From: Neobacillus mesonae | GTDB lineage: Bacteria > Bacillota > Bacilli > Bacillales > Cytobacillaceae | Assembly: GCF_001636315.1 (NCBI RefSeq) | Contig: NZ_KV440949.1 | Coordinates: 5,226,084 to 5,290,083 of the forward strand | Length of the DNA stretch: 64,000 bases | Direction of reading: 5' to 3' | Shown: positions 50,605 to 59,741 of the stretch, one piece after another | How the letters are laid out: every line of letters begins with the position of its first letter | Position numbering within the stretch: the first letter of the stretch is position 1 | The notes under the pieces: generated by a model | Database searches by the model: none | What the model saw: the letters and a program-made list of their open reading frames with translations, nothing else | What the model was told of the DNA's origin: nothing | Made by a program: the position numbers and the translations under genes

Positions 50605-50761
50605 ATGAACACTCCATTTCGGTTTTGGGTTCGAGAATTTTTTTCCAAAAACTCTGGACAACCGACGAAAAATATCTTTAAAAAGAAGCAATTGCTTTTT
50701 GGGCAAAGCAATTGCTGGAGGTGTTCAATAATGAAGAGTGATCAACTTGTGCGATACACTG

Positions 50762-52180
50762 CTAGATGGATAATGGTTTATTTTCTGATTCTGGTAAATT
50801 GGAATTGTATTTTGCTCTCTTCAAATATTGGCCCGAGCCAGGCTTGCCGACAAATTGTTTATCGCGGACGACATATTCGCCGCGGACTAATACGGAAACC
50901 GGCTCTCCTGTGATTTCCATTCCCTCAAAGGCATTGTAATCAACCGCCATATGATGTGTTTCCGCCGAAATGACTCGTTCGACGCTCGGATCAAAAATGA
51001 CTATGTCAGCATCGGCACCGACAGCAATGGAACCTTTTTTCGGGAACAAACCAAATAACTTGGCAATCCGCGTGGAGGTAATATCAACAAATTGATTTAA
51101 GCTGATGCGCCCCTTCTTCACCCCCTCTGAGAACAAGATTGACAACCGATCCTCGATAATCGGACCGCCATTCGGGATTTTTGTGAAATCATCCCGGCCA
51201 AGGTCCTTCTGTCCATTAAAATCAAAGGAGCATTGATCAGAGCCAAGCGTTTGGAGCTGGCCGCTTTTCAACGCATTCCATAGGACATCCTGATTCCATT
51301 TTTCACGGAGCGGCGGCGACCAAACATATTTCGCTCCTTCAAAATTAGGCTTCTCTAAATAGCTTTGGTCCAAGACTAAATATTGTGGACATGTCTCACC
51401 CCAAACATCGAACCCCTTGCTGCGCGCTTCGGCAATTTGCTTTACTGCCTCGGCACAGGATACATGCACAACATATAGCTGAGAGCCTGCGAGCCCGGTA
51501 AAGTTGGCAGCCCGGCCTGTCGCTTCTCCTTCTAATTCCGGCGGCCTTGTTAATGCATGATAAATAGGCGCAGTGTTTCCTTTTGCTAACGCTTTTTTCG
51601 TTAAGTAATCAATTACATCACCGTTTTCCGCATGGACCATAACCAACGCCCCAAGGTCTTTAGCGGTCACAAGCGTGCGGAATAACGTTTCGTCATCGGC
51701 CTGGAAGACGTTTTTATAGGCCATGAACACCTTAAACGATGTGATTCCTTCCCAATCAATGACCTGCGGAAGTTCATTAAGTACTTCATCGTTGATTTCT
51801 GAGATCATTAAGTGGAATCCATAGTCGATAACCGCTTTTTCCCGTGATTTCTCATGCCATGTTTGAATCGCTTTTTTGAGCGGTTCCCCTTTATTAGTTA
51901 AGCAAAAGTCAATAATCGTGGTTGTACCGCCAAAGGCAGCCGCAATCGTTCCAGATTCAAAGTCATCTTTTGTAACCGTGCCGCCAAATGGCATGTCTAG
52001 GTGGGTGTGCGGATCAATCCCCCCTGGAAAAACAAGGCAGCCCTTGGCGTCAATCACTTCCGCACCAGCCGCATTTAAGTTTGCTCCAATTTGGGTTATG
52101 ACTCCGTCTTCTATTAAAATCTCACCTTGAAATGTATCCGCTGCGGTAACGATGGTTCCGTTTTTGATTATTTTTTTCAT
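50762..52180 (-). CDS. hydA: Dihydropyrimidinase
   Basis: A 472-residue cyclic amidohydrolase with the binuclear-metal signature GGIDPHTHLDMPFGG, the lysine to be carboxylated in TSFKVFMAYK, the later histidines VMVHAENGD and YVVHVSC, and the catalytic Asp in TLGSDQCSFDF. It opens the ring of dihydrouracil or dihydrothymine to the N-carbamoyl beta-amino acid. GAGGAGGAATAGAGAG precedes the ATG at 52180; the frame open to 52240 would overlap preA and is not used. It follows preA by 22 bases. Confidence 0.92.
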   Translation of the reverse strand: MKKIIKNGTIVTAADTFQGEILIEDGVITQIGANLNAAGAEVIDAKGCLVFPGGIDPHTHLDMPFGGTVTKDDFESGTIAAAFGGTTTIIDFCLTNKGEPLKKAIQTWHEKSREKAVIDYGFHLMISEINDEVLNELPQVIDWEGITSFKVFMAYKNVFQADDETLFRTLVTAKDLGALVMVHAENGDVIDYLTKKALAKGNTAPIYHALTRPPELEGEATGRAANFTGLAGSQLYVVHVSCAEAVKQIAEARSKGFDVWGETCPQYLVLDQSYLEKPNFEGAKYVWSPPLREKWNQDVLWNALKSGQLQTLGSDQCSFDFNGQKDLGRDDFTKIPNGGPIIEDRLSILFSEGVKKGRISLNQFVDITSTRIAKLFGLFPKKGSIAVGADADIVIFDPSVERVISAETHHMAVDYNAFEGMEITGEPVSVLVRGEYVVRDKQFVGKPGSGQYLKRAKYNSNLPESENKPLSI

Positions 52181-52202
52181 CTCTCTATTCCTCCTCAAAC
52201 GA

Positions 52203-53489
52203 TTACTTCCTCGCGTCTGCTTTACATTCCACGGAGGCATTAAGTGCGGCTTGACGTTCGTTCCATGTCATCGGCGGCAGCTCTCTTGGTACTTCAACCA
52301 TATCAATGGCACCGTCAACCGGGCAGACAATCGAGCATAAATTACAACCGACACAATCCTCTTCCCTTACTTTCAAATAGCTTTTTCCTGAAGCGTCTGT
52401 CAGCATATCGATGCATTGATGCGACGTATCCTCACAGGCAATATGGCATTTATTGCAATTAATGCATACATCACTATTGATTCTGGCAACAATGTTATAG
52501 TTAAGATCGAGATTGCCCCAATCTGAGTACTTTGGAACTGATTTTCCGATTAGATCGGAAGCTGCGGCAATTCCTTTGCTGTCAAGATAGTTATTCAAGC
52601 CATCAATCATATCCTCGACAATTCGGAAGCCGTGATGCATGGCTGCGGTACATACCTGCACACCGGTAGCCCCTATCAGCATGTACTCGACCGCTTCCTG
52701 CCAGTTGGAAATGCCGCCAATACCGGATATCGGGATATTAATATTCGGATGTCTGGCACATTCCGCAACCATATTAAGAGCGATCGGTTTAACGGCCGGA
52801 CCACAATAACCGCCATGTGCCCCTTTCCCGGCTACATGGGGAATCGTGTTCCATGTGTCGAGATCAACACCCATTAAACTATTAATCGTGTTAATCATAC
52901 TGATGGCATCGGCCCCGCCGTTAGCTGCTGCTTCGGCTGTGGCGGTAATATCGGTTATGTTTGGCGTCAGTTTCACAATGACTGGGGTTTTCGCAGCTTC
53001 CTTTACCCAATAGGTTTGTTTTTCTACAAGCTCCGGCACCTGCCCAGAGGCCGAGCCCATACCCCGTTCTGCCATCCCATGCGGACAGCCGAAATTTAAT
53101 TCAAGTCCATCCACTCCAACATCCTCTACGCGCTTCACAATTTCATGCCATTTTTCCTGGTTTGGCTCCACCATGAGAGATGCAATAATGGCATGATTCG
53201 GATACTTCTTCTTCGTTTCATAGATTTCCTTCAGATTGACATCGAGAGGCCGGTCGGTAATCAATTCAATATTGTTAAAACCTGCTACCCGCTGGCCATT
53301 AAAGCTGATGGCAGAAAATCGTGAGGTGACATTCAAGATGGGATCGCCCAGTGTTTTCCACACCGCTCCCCCCCAGCCGGCCTCAAACGCCCGCTGTACC
53401 TGATATCCGGAGTTCGTCGGCGGTGCGGACGCCAGCCAAAATGGATTAGGAGACTTGATTCCGGCAAGATTAATGCGTAAATCAGCCAT
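52203..53489 (-). CDS. preA: NAD-dependent dihydropyrimidine dehydrogenase subunit PreA
   Basis: A 428-residue subunit with an FMN TIM barrel like dihydroorotate dehydrogenase (about 5-310; NPFWLASAPPTNSGYQV, ELNFGCPHGM, a catalytic Cys in that region and PISGIGGI) and a C-terminal double 4Fe-4S ferredoxin domain (CINCNKCHIAC and CVGCNLCSIVC). With PreT it reduces uracil or thymine to the dihydropyrimidine. It lies between preT and hydA in the operon; the 21-bp array G separates it from preT. Confidence 0.93.
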   Translation of the reverse strand: MADLRINLAGIKSPNPFWLASAPPTNSGYQVQRAFEAGWGGAVWKTLGDPILNVTSRFSAISFNGQRVAGFNNIELITDRPLDVNLKEIYETKKKYPNHAIIASLMVEPNQEKWHEIVKRVEDVGVDGLELNFGCPHGMAERGMGSASGQVPELVEKQTYWVKEAAKTPVIVKLTPNITDITATAEAAANGGADAISMINTINSLMGVDLDTWNTIPHVAGKGAHGGYCGPAVKPIALNMVAECARHPNINIPISGIGGISNWQEAVEYMLIGATGVQVCTAAMHHGFRIVEDMIDGLNNYLDSKGIAAASDLIGKSVPKYSDWGNLDLNYNIVARINSDVCINCNKCHIACEDTSHQCIDMLTDASGKSYLKVREEDCVGCNLCSIVCPVDGAIDMVEVPRELPPMTWNERQAALNASVECKADARK

Positions 53490-53555
53490 TTTGATTCCTC
53501 CTTTGACTTTAATTTTTGGGTGAAATCTTTCAACCTTTCCAAATAATGTCTAATA

Positions 53556-53650
53556 AGCCAAAACTACAAGAAAAATAGCCAAAACCCCCTGAATTTTAGC
53601 CAATACTATTAAAAAAATAGCCAAATCTTCTTTAAAAATTGCCAAAACTA
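53556..53650. repeat. 21-bp tandem array G (AGCCAA units)
   Basis: AGCCAA starts at 53556, 53577, 53598 and 53619, with TGCCAA at 53640, exactly 21 bases apart. The rest of the unit is AT-rich and variable. It sits inside the preT-preA intergenic gap of one operon. Confidence 0.85.
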
Positions 53651-53660
53651 ATATTCGAAT

Positions 53661-55031
53661 TTAATTTATCGTTTCAACCGGCGTAAATTGTTTATGAATC
53701 GAATATGCTGCTTCTTTCCCCTGCTGGGCGGCTGTAACGACCATCGCTTCTCCTTTTCCTTTGCCGAACATCACATCACCGCAGGCGAAGATTTTCGGAT
53801 TCGAAGTCTGAAACGTGTCTCTATTCACGATTACTACCCCGTCTTTATGAGCGAGACCCAGCTGCTCAATCAGGGCAAAACGCCTTGTCTGCCCGATGGC
53901 TTTAACCACCGCATCTACAGGAATGACAAACTCTGACCCGGCAACCTCAACCGGTCTGCGGCGTCCGTCCGCTTCCGGCTCGCTCAGCTGCATTTTAATG
54001 CATTCAATCCCCGTCACTTTTCCATGTTCATCCCCGATTATTCGCTTCGGTGCCGTCAGCCAGCGAAATTCCACACCATCTTGCTTGGCGAACTCATATT
54101 CAAAATCATAAGCTGACATTTCTTCTTTTGTTCTGCGGTATAGGATTTTGACATTTTCTGCGCCTAGCCGGACGGAACAAGTGGCACCATCAATCGCAGT
54201 ATTGCCGGCACCAATCACAACAACTCGTTTCCCGACAAAATCCTTTGATACATGGCCGCCTTTCGTTGCTTTTACAAATTCGATCGCATCATAAACGCCG
54301 TCCAAATCCTCGCCGTCAATCCCGAGATTGGGAACATGACCCATTCCGGCCGCCAGTATAATCCGGTCGAAACTGTCCGTCAATTCCTGAACGGTTATAT
54401 CTTTACCAACCATGGTGTTTGTTCGAATTTTGACATTTAATTTTTCAATCTGCTCCACTTCCCAAAAGGAAATGCGCTGTGGCAGCCGGAATGATACAAT
54501 TCCGTACGTATTTAAACCGCCTGCCTTTTTAGCACCTTCAAAAATGGTCACGTCATAGCCTAATCTTGCTAGTTCTCTGGCTGCCGATAACCCAGCGGGA
54601 CCGCCTCCGATTACTGCAATTTTTCGGCCGTTGGTTTCTCCTGGTTCAAATAGGGTTTGTTCATTGTGGATGGCCCAATCGGTTGCATATCTTTGCAGGT
54701 TGCCGATCATGATGGGCTTTGTGGAATGGTTCAGGACACAAGCTCCCTCACAGAGCTCCTCGGTAGGGCAAACCCGCGCACAGCTTGCTCCAACCGGGTT
54801 TGCCGACATAATCGTTTTTGCAGATCCTAGTAAATTTCCTGAGGCAATTTTTTTAATAAAAGTAGGAATATCAATGCCTGTTGGACAGGCCTTGATGCAA
54901 GGGGCATCATAACAATAGAGGCAGCGATTTGATTCTTCCAGCGCTTCCCGGCTGGAAAGTCCCGGTTCAACCTCCTGAAAGTTCTTTTCAAGATTCGTCA
55001 CGGAAATTCGTTGCAGTTTATTTATGGCCAA
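53661..55031 (-). CDS. preT: NAD-dependent dihydropyrimidine dehydrogenase subunit PreT
   Basis: A 456-residue GltD-like flavoprotein. The N-terminal Cys-rich Fe-S domain (about 35-100; RCLYCYDAPCIKACPTG and CARVCP) is followed by an FAD Rossmann motif (VIGGGPAGLSAARELA), an NAD(P) Rossmann motif (VVIGAGNTAIDGA) and the C-terminal FAD region IFACGDVMFGKGKGEAMVV. It passes electrons between NADH and PreA. It is the first gene of the pyrimidine-catabolism operon. Confidence 0.92.
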   Translation of the reverse strand: MAINKLQRISVTNLEKNFQEVEPGLSSREALEESNRCLYCYDAPCIKACPTGIDIPTFIKKIASGNLLGSAKTIMSANPVGASCARVCPTEELCEGACVLNHSTKPIMIGNLQRYATDWAIHNEQTLFEPGETNGRKIAVIGGGPAGLSAARELARLGYDVTIFEGAKKAGGLNTYGIVSFRLPQRISFWEVEQIEKLNVKIRTNTMVGKDITVQELTDSFDRIILAAGMGHVPNLGIDGEDLDGVYDAIEFVKATKGGHVSKDFVGKRVVVIGAGNTAIDGATCSVRLGAENVKILYRRTKEEMSAYDFEYEFAKQDGVEFRWLTAPKRIIGDEHGKVTGIECIKMQLSEPEADGRRRPVEVAGSEFVIPVDAVVKAIGQTRRFALIEQLGLAHKDGVVIVNRDTFQTSNPKIFACGDVMFGKGKGEAMVVTAAQQGKEAAYSIHKQFTPVETIN

Positions 55032-55416
55032 AGAGAAACCCTCCTTTTAATTTCAGAATGAGAAGTAAACCCTTTTTTGATAAAATGTAACCGCTTTATT
55101 TTTGTGAGAGGACCACCAGCCTTTACGTATGTATTTATCAGATGGACAGTGCTCTTCTTGTACCTTTTTTTGAATCTTACAATAATTTACCATACTTTGT
55201 CTTAAGATTTTGTAAAACAATGGCGAAAGGAACAAAATGACTAGGCTGCCGGAGATCTTGCTTATATAACAATGCCTGACAACAACTAAATGATTTGGTA
55301 CAGTAAAAAAATATCATGCTCATTGAAAAAACTTATCGACAATTTTTCCAAAATGTTTTTGTAAATGTCCCACTAACCTTGAAAAGGACTATACACATCG
55401 TATAGTCCGAAATTAT
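55032..55416. other. Intergenic region upstream of the pyrimidine-catabolism operon
   Basis: About 385 AT-rich bases that must carry the preT promoter and its control site, but no pair of boxes is convincing and I find no known operator. The right end holds the dehydrogenase terminator (55386-55408). No gene is supported here. Confidence 0.5.
55384..55410 (-). terminator. Terminator of the 55-57 kb dehydrogenase/aminotransferase pair
   Basis: Stem GGACTATAC (55386-55394) with GTATAGTCC (55400-55408) followed by TTTTC on the minus strand, directly after the dehydrogenase stop. Confidence 0.8.
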
Positions 55417-56412
55417 TTACGTCTTGATATGGTTTAACACCTCTGGATTCAAGGTTTTCACTAACGGTCTTCCTTCAATGCAGTCAAAAATATTTTGGCA
55501 GGTTTTCTCTTTCAATTCGGCTAGTGCATCATCGGAGATATATCCCGAATGCGGTGTTACATATACCTCGTCTAGGTTAAGCAGAGGATCATTTGGATCG
55601 GGAGGTTCATTTAACAGCACATCTAGGCTGGCTCCAGCGATGTGTCCTTCGACAATCGCTTGGTAAAGGTCCTCTTCATTAAATAATCCGCCTCTGCTTG
55701 TATTCACGATAAACGCCCCTTTTGGCATCAGCTTAAGCTGTTTATAGGAAATAATATTCTGATTCTCCGGGCGCAGCGGGATGTGCAGACTCAAAAGTGT
55801 GGACTGCCTTAGTAATTGTTCAAATGATACCGCTTCCACAGAATAATGAGCGAATATCTCTTTTGGAGCAGTGGGAGCATGTGTAATGATTCGGACACCA
55901 AAGGGCTGCAGTTTCTCGGCGACTCTGCGGGCAATTTTTCCAAAGCCCAAAAGTCCCACAGTATGGTTGCAGAAGCGCTGAATCGGCAATGTATCCATAG
56001 GGTTCCACCCGCCTTCGCGAACCTGCTTGTTGTAGGATGGAAATCTCCTGGTAATCATCAGCATATGGGCAATTGTATGATCGGACACCTCTTCCGTGCA
56101 AAATTCCGGTACGTGAGTAACCTTAATGCCTTTTCTTGTTGCTGCATCAATATCAATTGTGTTGTATCCAACGGATGAAGCTGTTATGATTTTGCAAGAA
56201 TCTAGCTTTTCGATTAACTGGGCATCACATGGAAACCCGACCTGTACAATCACTCCGTCAGCATATGGAGCATAAAGCGGAAGGTCCTCCTCCAAGGTTC
56301 CGGACCGGGTAACATGCACATCGTAGCCCTTTTTTTGAAAAATATCACTTTCAACTGTATGGTCAATCCATTCGTCATCTAGAATCCAAACTAAATATTT
56401 GCCATTTCGCAT
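55417..56412 (-). CDS. D-2-hydroxyacid dehydrogenase (CtBP-like), copy 1
   Basis: A 331-residue NAD-dependent D-isomer-specific 2-hydroxyacid dehydrogenase of the C-terminal-binding-protein-like group. It shows the Rossmann loop GLLGFGKIARRVAEKL, the catalytic Arg in NTSRGGLFNEE, the Glu in LLNEPPDP and the catalytic His in VTPHSGYISD. It reduces a 2-oxo acid, probably the product of the aminotransferase encoded just upstream, whose stop lies 13 bases before its start. A full paralogue is at 59742-60731. Confidence 0.87.
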   Translation of the reverse strand: MRNGKYLVWILDDEWIDHTVESDIFQKKGYDVHVTRSGTLEEDLPLYAPYADGVIVQVGFPCDAQLIEKLDSCKIITASSVGYNTIDIDAATRKGIKVTHVPEFCTEEVSDHTIAHMLMITRRFPSYNKQVREGGWNPMDTLPIQRFCNHTVGLLGFGKIARRVAEKLQPFGVRIITHAPTAPKEIFAHYSVEAVSFEQLLRQSTLLSLHIPLRPENQNIISYKQLKLMPKGAFIVNTSRGGLFNEEDLYQAIVEGHIAGASLDVLLNEPPDPNDPLLNLDEVYVTPHSGYISDDALAELKEKTCQNIFDCIEGRPLVKTLNPEVLNHIKT

Positions 56413-56425
56413 CGGATTCCTCCTT

Positions 56426-57538
56426 TTATACCTGTGATGCTTCCTTGTTTCTGATTTCCTTCAACGCTTGAAGAAGCTTGGTGTTCTGTTCGGCGCTTCC
56501 AATACTGATTCTGGCGAAGGTTGGATAGCCCCAAATGGCGCAAGGGCGAATGATAAACCCTTGTTTAAATAGTTCAGCGGACAGTTTATTCGTATCTTGT
56601 TTCATATCGATAAATAGAAAATTCGTGTGCGTTTCTTCTACCGAATACCCTAGTGAGCGGAATTCCTTAATTAATCTATCCATTTCCTGCTTGTTAGAGG
56701 TTAAGACGTTCTGCTTATGCTCCTCGTCTTCAAGTGCTGCGATGGCACCTGCTTCCGCAACCCGGTTACAAGCAAATGGCTCCCGTACTGCCTGAAGCGG
56801 CCTGATGAATTCGTCCTTGGCAAACGCATAACCAACTCTCATGCCCGCCAATCCATATAATTTTGAAAAGGTACGAATCGTGATAACAGGTAATCCTTCC
56901 TTCATAAACTCCACTCCGGTGGAATAATTCGGGATATTTATGAATTCCCCGTATGCCTCATCAAGAACTCCCACAACATGCTTTGGGAGCCTCCTGAAAA
57001 ATTCCCGAAGTTCGTGATCCTCAACAATCGTCCCGGTTGGATTATTAGGATTACAAATGAACACCAATTTTGTTTTATCCGTAATCGCGTCCAAAATCGC
57101 TTCAAGGTCAAACTTATGATCTTTTGTCGTTGGAATCTCAACAGGAGTTCCCCCGACTAAGAGAGTATTTTTATGATATTCAGAGAATGTTGGTGTGCAA
57201 TAAACAACTTCATCCCCTGGATTTACAAATGAAGCAATCACGAGTGTAATGATATTATCAGCACCATTGCCAGTTACATAGTTTTCCGGATCAATCCCGT
57301 GAAGGTTCCCTAGTTTTCTTCTTAGATTTAAACTTGTTAAATCAGGATAATAATGACTTTCCAGCACTGCCTGCTGCATGGCAGCGACTGCTTTAGGTGA
57401 CGCTCCAAGCGGGTTTTCATTCGTTGCAAGCCGGAAGACCTCCTTTAATGATCCTTGGTTTTCTACATCCTTTGCTGCCTGACCGGGAATATATGGGTCC
57501 AATTGGTTAATGGTGCCGCGCCATAAATTTTCTGACAT
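56426..57538 (-). CDS. HisC-like class I/II aminotransferase, copy 1
   Basis: A 370-residue fold-type I PLP aminotransferase of the histidinol-phosphate group: RLATNENPLGASPKAVAAM, GNGADNIITL, CNPNNPTGTI, LDEAYGEF and the PLP lysine in TFSKLYGLAGMRVGYAF. No other histidine-biosynthesis gene is near. Its pairing with a 2-hydroxyacid dehydrogenase suggests a catabolic role, transaminating an amino acid to a 2-oxo acid. A paralogue is at 60742-61845. Confidence 0.87.
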   Translation of the reverse strand: MSENLWRGTINQLDPYIPGQAAKDVENQGSLKEVFRLATNENPLGASPKAVAAMQQAVLESHYYPDLTSLNLRRKLGNLHGIDPENYVTGNGADNIITLVIASFVNPGDEVVYCTPTFSEYHKNTLLVGGTPVEIPTTKDHKFDLEAILDAITDKTKLVFICNPNNPTGTIVEDHELREFFRRLPKHVVGVLDEAYGEFINIPNYSTGVEFMKEGLPVITIRTFSKLYGLAGMRVGYAFAKDEFIRPLQAVREPFACNRVAEAGAIAALEDEEHKQNVLTSNKQEMDRLIKEFRSLGYSVEETHTNFLFIDMKQDTNKLSAELFKQGFIIRPCAIWGYPTFARISIGSAEQNTKLLQALKEIRNKEASQV

Positions 57539-57911
57539 AGTAATTCCTCCCCCTATTTTAATATGTAAAAAATCAGTTCAGATTAGTAGAATCCAATTCT
57601 ATCCACATTTTACACAATATTCAGAATAAAACTAAAGCAATTTTCATGCTATTAGCAAAAAAATATACAAAAACACAAAAATTTGAATTAAAGAAAAATA
57701 TAGTTTTGGGTTTTCACTATATCCGTGTTAAAAATCTATAGCAAATCATAAAAAAGGGTACTTAACGATTCTAGGACAATAGTTTACTATTAAGAAGATT
57801 CATAAAATTAAAACAATTGAAAGGGGGAATTATTTTTCTCAATTTATTAGTGTTTTAATGCGGTAGCTTTGTTGGAAATTAAATAGGTAAATAAAGGAGG
57901 AACTGCGATTC
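57539..57911. other. Divergent intergenic region, no assigned element
   Basis: About 370 very AT-rich bases between the start of the minus-strand HisC-like gene and the start of the plus-strand transporter. It must hold both promoters. I see neither a T-box nor a riboswitch, and no -35/-10 pair that I would trust. Confidence 0.5.
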
Positions 57912-59228
57912 ATGTATGCTATTATCATTTCTGTAGTACTGCTAATTGTTTTAAGTATGCTGCGAGTGAATGTCTTATTAAGTATTTTAATAGCCGCCTT
58001 AAGTGCCGGCTTAATTGCCGGGATGTCCGTTTTGGATACGATGAACATGCTGATCGGCGGAATGGGCGGACAGGCAGAAACGGCAATAAGCGTCATATTA
58101 CTCGGTGTTTTTGCTGTCATGATTAAATATTCCGGGATTACTGGATTACTATTAAAGAAGCTATTAAAATTTATGAAAGGTAAACGTGCCTTCATATTAT
58201 TGGCCATTGCGGCCGTTTCTAGTTTGTCACAAAACCTGGTTCCCGTGCATATTGCCTTTATCCCAATCCTGATTCCTCCTTTACTTCATTTGTTCGATCG
58301 GATGAAAATAGATCGGCGTGCGGTTGCAACCGCTTTAACCTTTGGTTTAAAAGCACCGTACATTATCATTCCCGCCGGTTATGGACTTATGTTCCATCAA
58401 ATTATTGCCAGCGAGATGAAAAAATATGGAATGACGATTGCAGTTGGTCAGCTCCCGCTTGCCTTGATTATTCCGGGACTTGGAATGATTGTAGGATTAT
58501 TAATTGCTATTTTTATTACGTATCGTAAAGAAAAAGATATGGGAACTCAAGCAGACCTAGAAAATTCTCCAGCTTCCCTAGAAATTTCAGCCACATCAGA
58601 AGAAATTACTTTTAACAAGCAGCATGTTATTACCATCATTGCCATTTTACTATCCCTTGGAATTCAAATTTATACACATTCGCTTGCCTTAGGGGCACTA
58701 GTCGGGATCATTGCTATGTTTTTAGGCCGCGTCGCCCCGTTTATGAAGGGTGATGAGATTGTTGACGACGGGATGAAAATGATGGGGGCAATTGCCTTTG
58801 TATTATTAATCGCTGCAGGATATGCCGCAATTCTTAGGGAAACCGGATCGATTGATGATTTGGTAGCGCATACATCCAGCATTATCGGTGGAAGTAAATT
58901 TTTCACAGCGTTTATTATATTATCAATTGGCCTTTTGATTACGATGGGAATTGGTACTTCGTTTGGTACTATTCCGATTTTAGCCGCGGTTTATGTTCCT
59001 TTATGTATTGCTGTAGGCTTTTCGCCGCTGGCAACTGCATCACTAATTGGAACGGCCAGTGCTTTAGGGGATGCCGGTTCACCTGCCTCGGATAGTACGA
59101 TTGGACCTACAATCGGCTTAAATGCCGACGGGCGGCATAATCACATTTGGGATACATGTGTGCCGACGTTTATCCATTTCAATATTCCGTTGTTTATCTT
59201 TGGATTGATTGCCGCGTTTATACTTTAG
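57912..59228 (+). CDS. YuiF-like NhaC/DcuC-type transporter
   Basis: A 438-residue membrane protein with about eleven or twelve helices. The repeated half-structure is seen in QNLVPVHIAFIPILIPPLL and GIGTSFGTIPILAAVYVPL with SLIGTASALGDAGSPASDSTIGPTIGLN. It belongs to the Na+/H+ antiporter NhaC-like family that includes the probable amino acid transporter YuiF. Flanked by two aminotransferase/dehydrogenase pairs, it probably imports the amino acid they degrade. AAAGGAGGAACTGCGATTC precedes the ATG. Confidence 0.82.
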   Translation: MYAIIISVVLLIVLSMLRVNVLLSILIAALSAGLIAGMSVLDTMNMLIGGMGGQAETAISVILLGVFAVMIKYSGITGLLLKKLLKFMKGKRAFILLAIAAVSSLSQNLVPVHIAFIPILIPPLLHLFDRMKIDRRAVATALTFGLKAPYIIIPAGYGLMFHQIIASEMKKYGMTIAVGQLPLALIIPGLGMIVGLLIAIFITYRKEKDMGTQADLENSPASLEISATSEEITFNKQHVITIIAILLSLGIQIYTHSLALGALVGIIAMFLGRVAPFMKGDEIVDDGMKMMGAIAFVLLIAAGYAAILRETGSIDDLVAHTSSIIGGSKFFTAFIILSIGLLITMGIGTSFGTIPILAAVYVPLCIAVGFSPLATASLIGTASALGDAGSPASDSTIGPTIGLNADGRHNHIWDTCVPTFIHFNIPLFIFGLIAAFIL

Positions 59229-59249
59229 TTTTAAATTATTTATCGGTAT

Positions 59250-59282
59250 TGGGGAAGCAGAATCATTCTGCTTCCCTTTTTA
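59250..59282 (+). terminator. Terminator of the YuiF-like gene
   Basis: Stem GGGAAGCAGAAT (from 59252) with ATTCTGCTTCCC (ending 59276) followed by TTTTTAA. Confidence 0.85.
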
Positions 59283-59331
59283 ATTTGGTGCAGTTTGTTA
59301 TGGCTAATACCCAAGGAAATAGATTTTAGTA

Positions 59332-59690
59332 GGTTTCGGTCGCGTAGAGCCCTTCTACGTGCCCCAAGTTCAATAAATTAGTGAGTTTCGGTCACGTAGA
59401 GCCGTTCTACGTGCCCCAAGTTCAATTAATTAGTGAGTTTCGGTCACGTAGACCTCTTCTACGTGCCCCAAGTCCAATAAATTAGTGGGTTTCGGTCGCG
59501 TAGAGCCCATCTACGTGCCCCAAATCCAATAAATTAGTAGGTTTCGGTCGCGTAGAGCCCATCTACGTGCCCCAAGTTCAATAAATTAGTAGGTTTCGGT
59601 CGTGTAGAGATCTTCTACGTGCCCCAATTCTAATAAAATAGTGGGTTTCGGTCACATAGACGCCTTCTTTTTTCTTTCCCAAGATGAAAT
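59332..59690. repeat. 52-bp tandem palindromic array E (6-7 units)
   Basis: GTTTCGGT starts at 59333, 59385, 59437, 59489, 59541, 59593 and 59645, exactly 52 bases apart. A unit is GTTTCGGT, then an inverted repeat such as CACGTAGA/TCTACGTG with a 5-base loop (perfect at 59393-59413), then GCCCCAAGTTCAATAAATTA. The seventh unit is decayed. It lies between the convergent transporter and dehydrogenase copy 2 genes, after the transporter terminator. Confidence 0.92.
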
Positions 59691-59705
59691 AACAATTTCA
59701 AAGAG

Positions 59706-59738
59706 TGAAAGGGCTCTCCAGTTCCCTGGAAAGCCCCT
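59706..59738 (-). terminator. Terminator of dehydrogenase copy 2
   Basis: Stem AAAGGGCTCTCCAG (59708-59721) with CTGGAAAGCCC (59726-59736); the tail on the minus strand is only weakly T-rich. Confidence 0.55.
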
Positions 59739-59741
59739 ATC

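Noticed and set aside
50590..50913. 107-residue plus-strand frame over the hydA end
   Set aside because: It is antisense to the permease start and the end of hydA, has no family features and only arises from codon bias of the real genes.
56426..57538. Histidine biosynthesis gene hisC
   Set aside because: The fold and motifs fit, but there is no other his gene and the gene is paired with a dehydrogenase; a catabolic transaminase is more likely.
57539..57911. T-box or other riboswitch ahead of the YuiF-like gene
   Set aside because: No T-box core, specifier stem or terminator could be found in the plus-strand leader.
59332..59690. Replication origin iterons
   Set aside because: No dnaA, repA or partition gene is near, the region is between ordinary metabolic genes and the same layout recurs at five loci.
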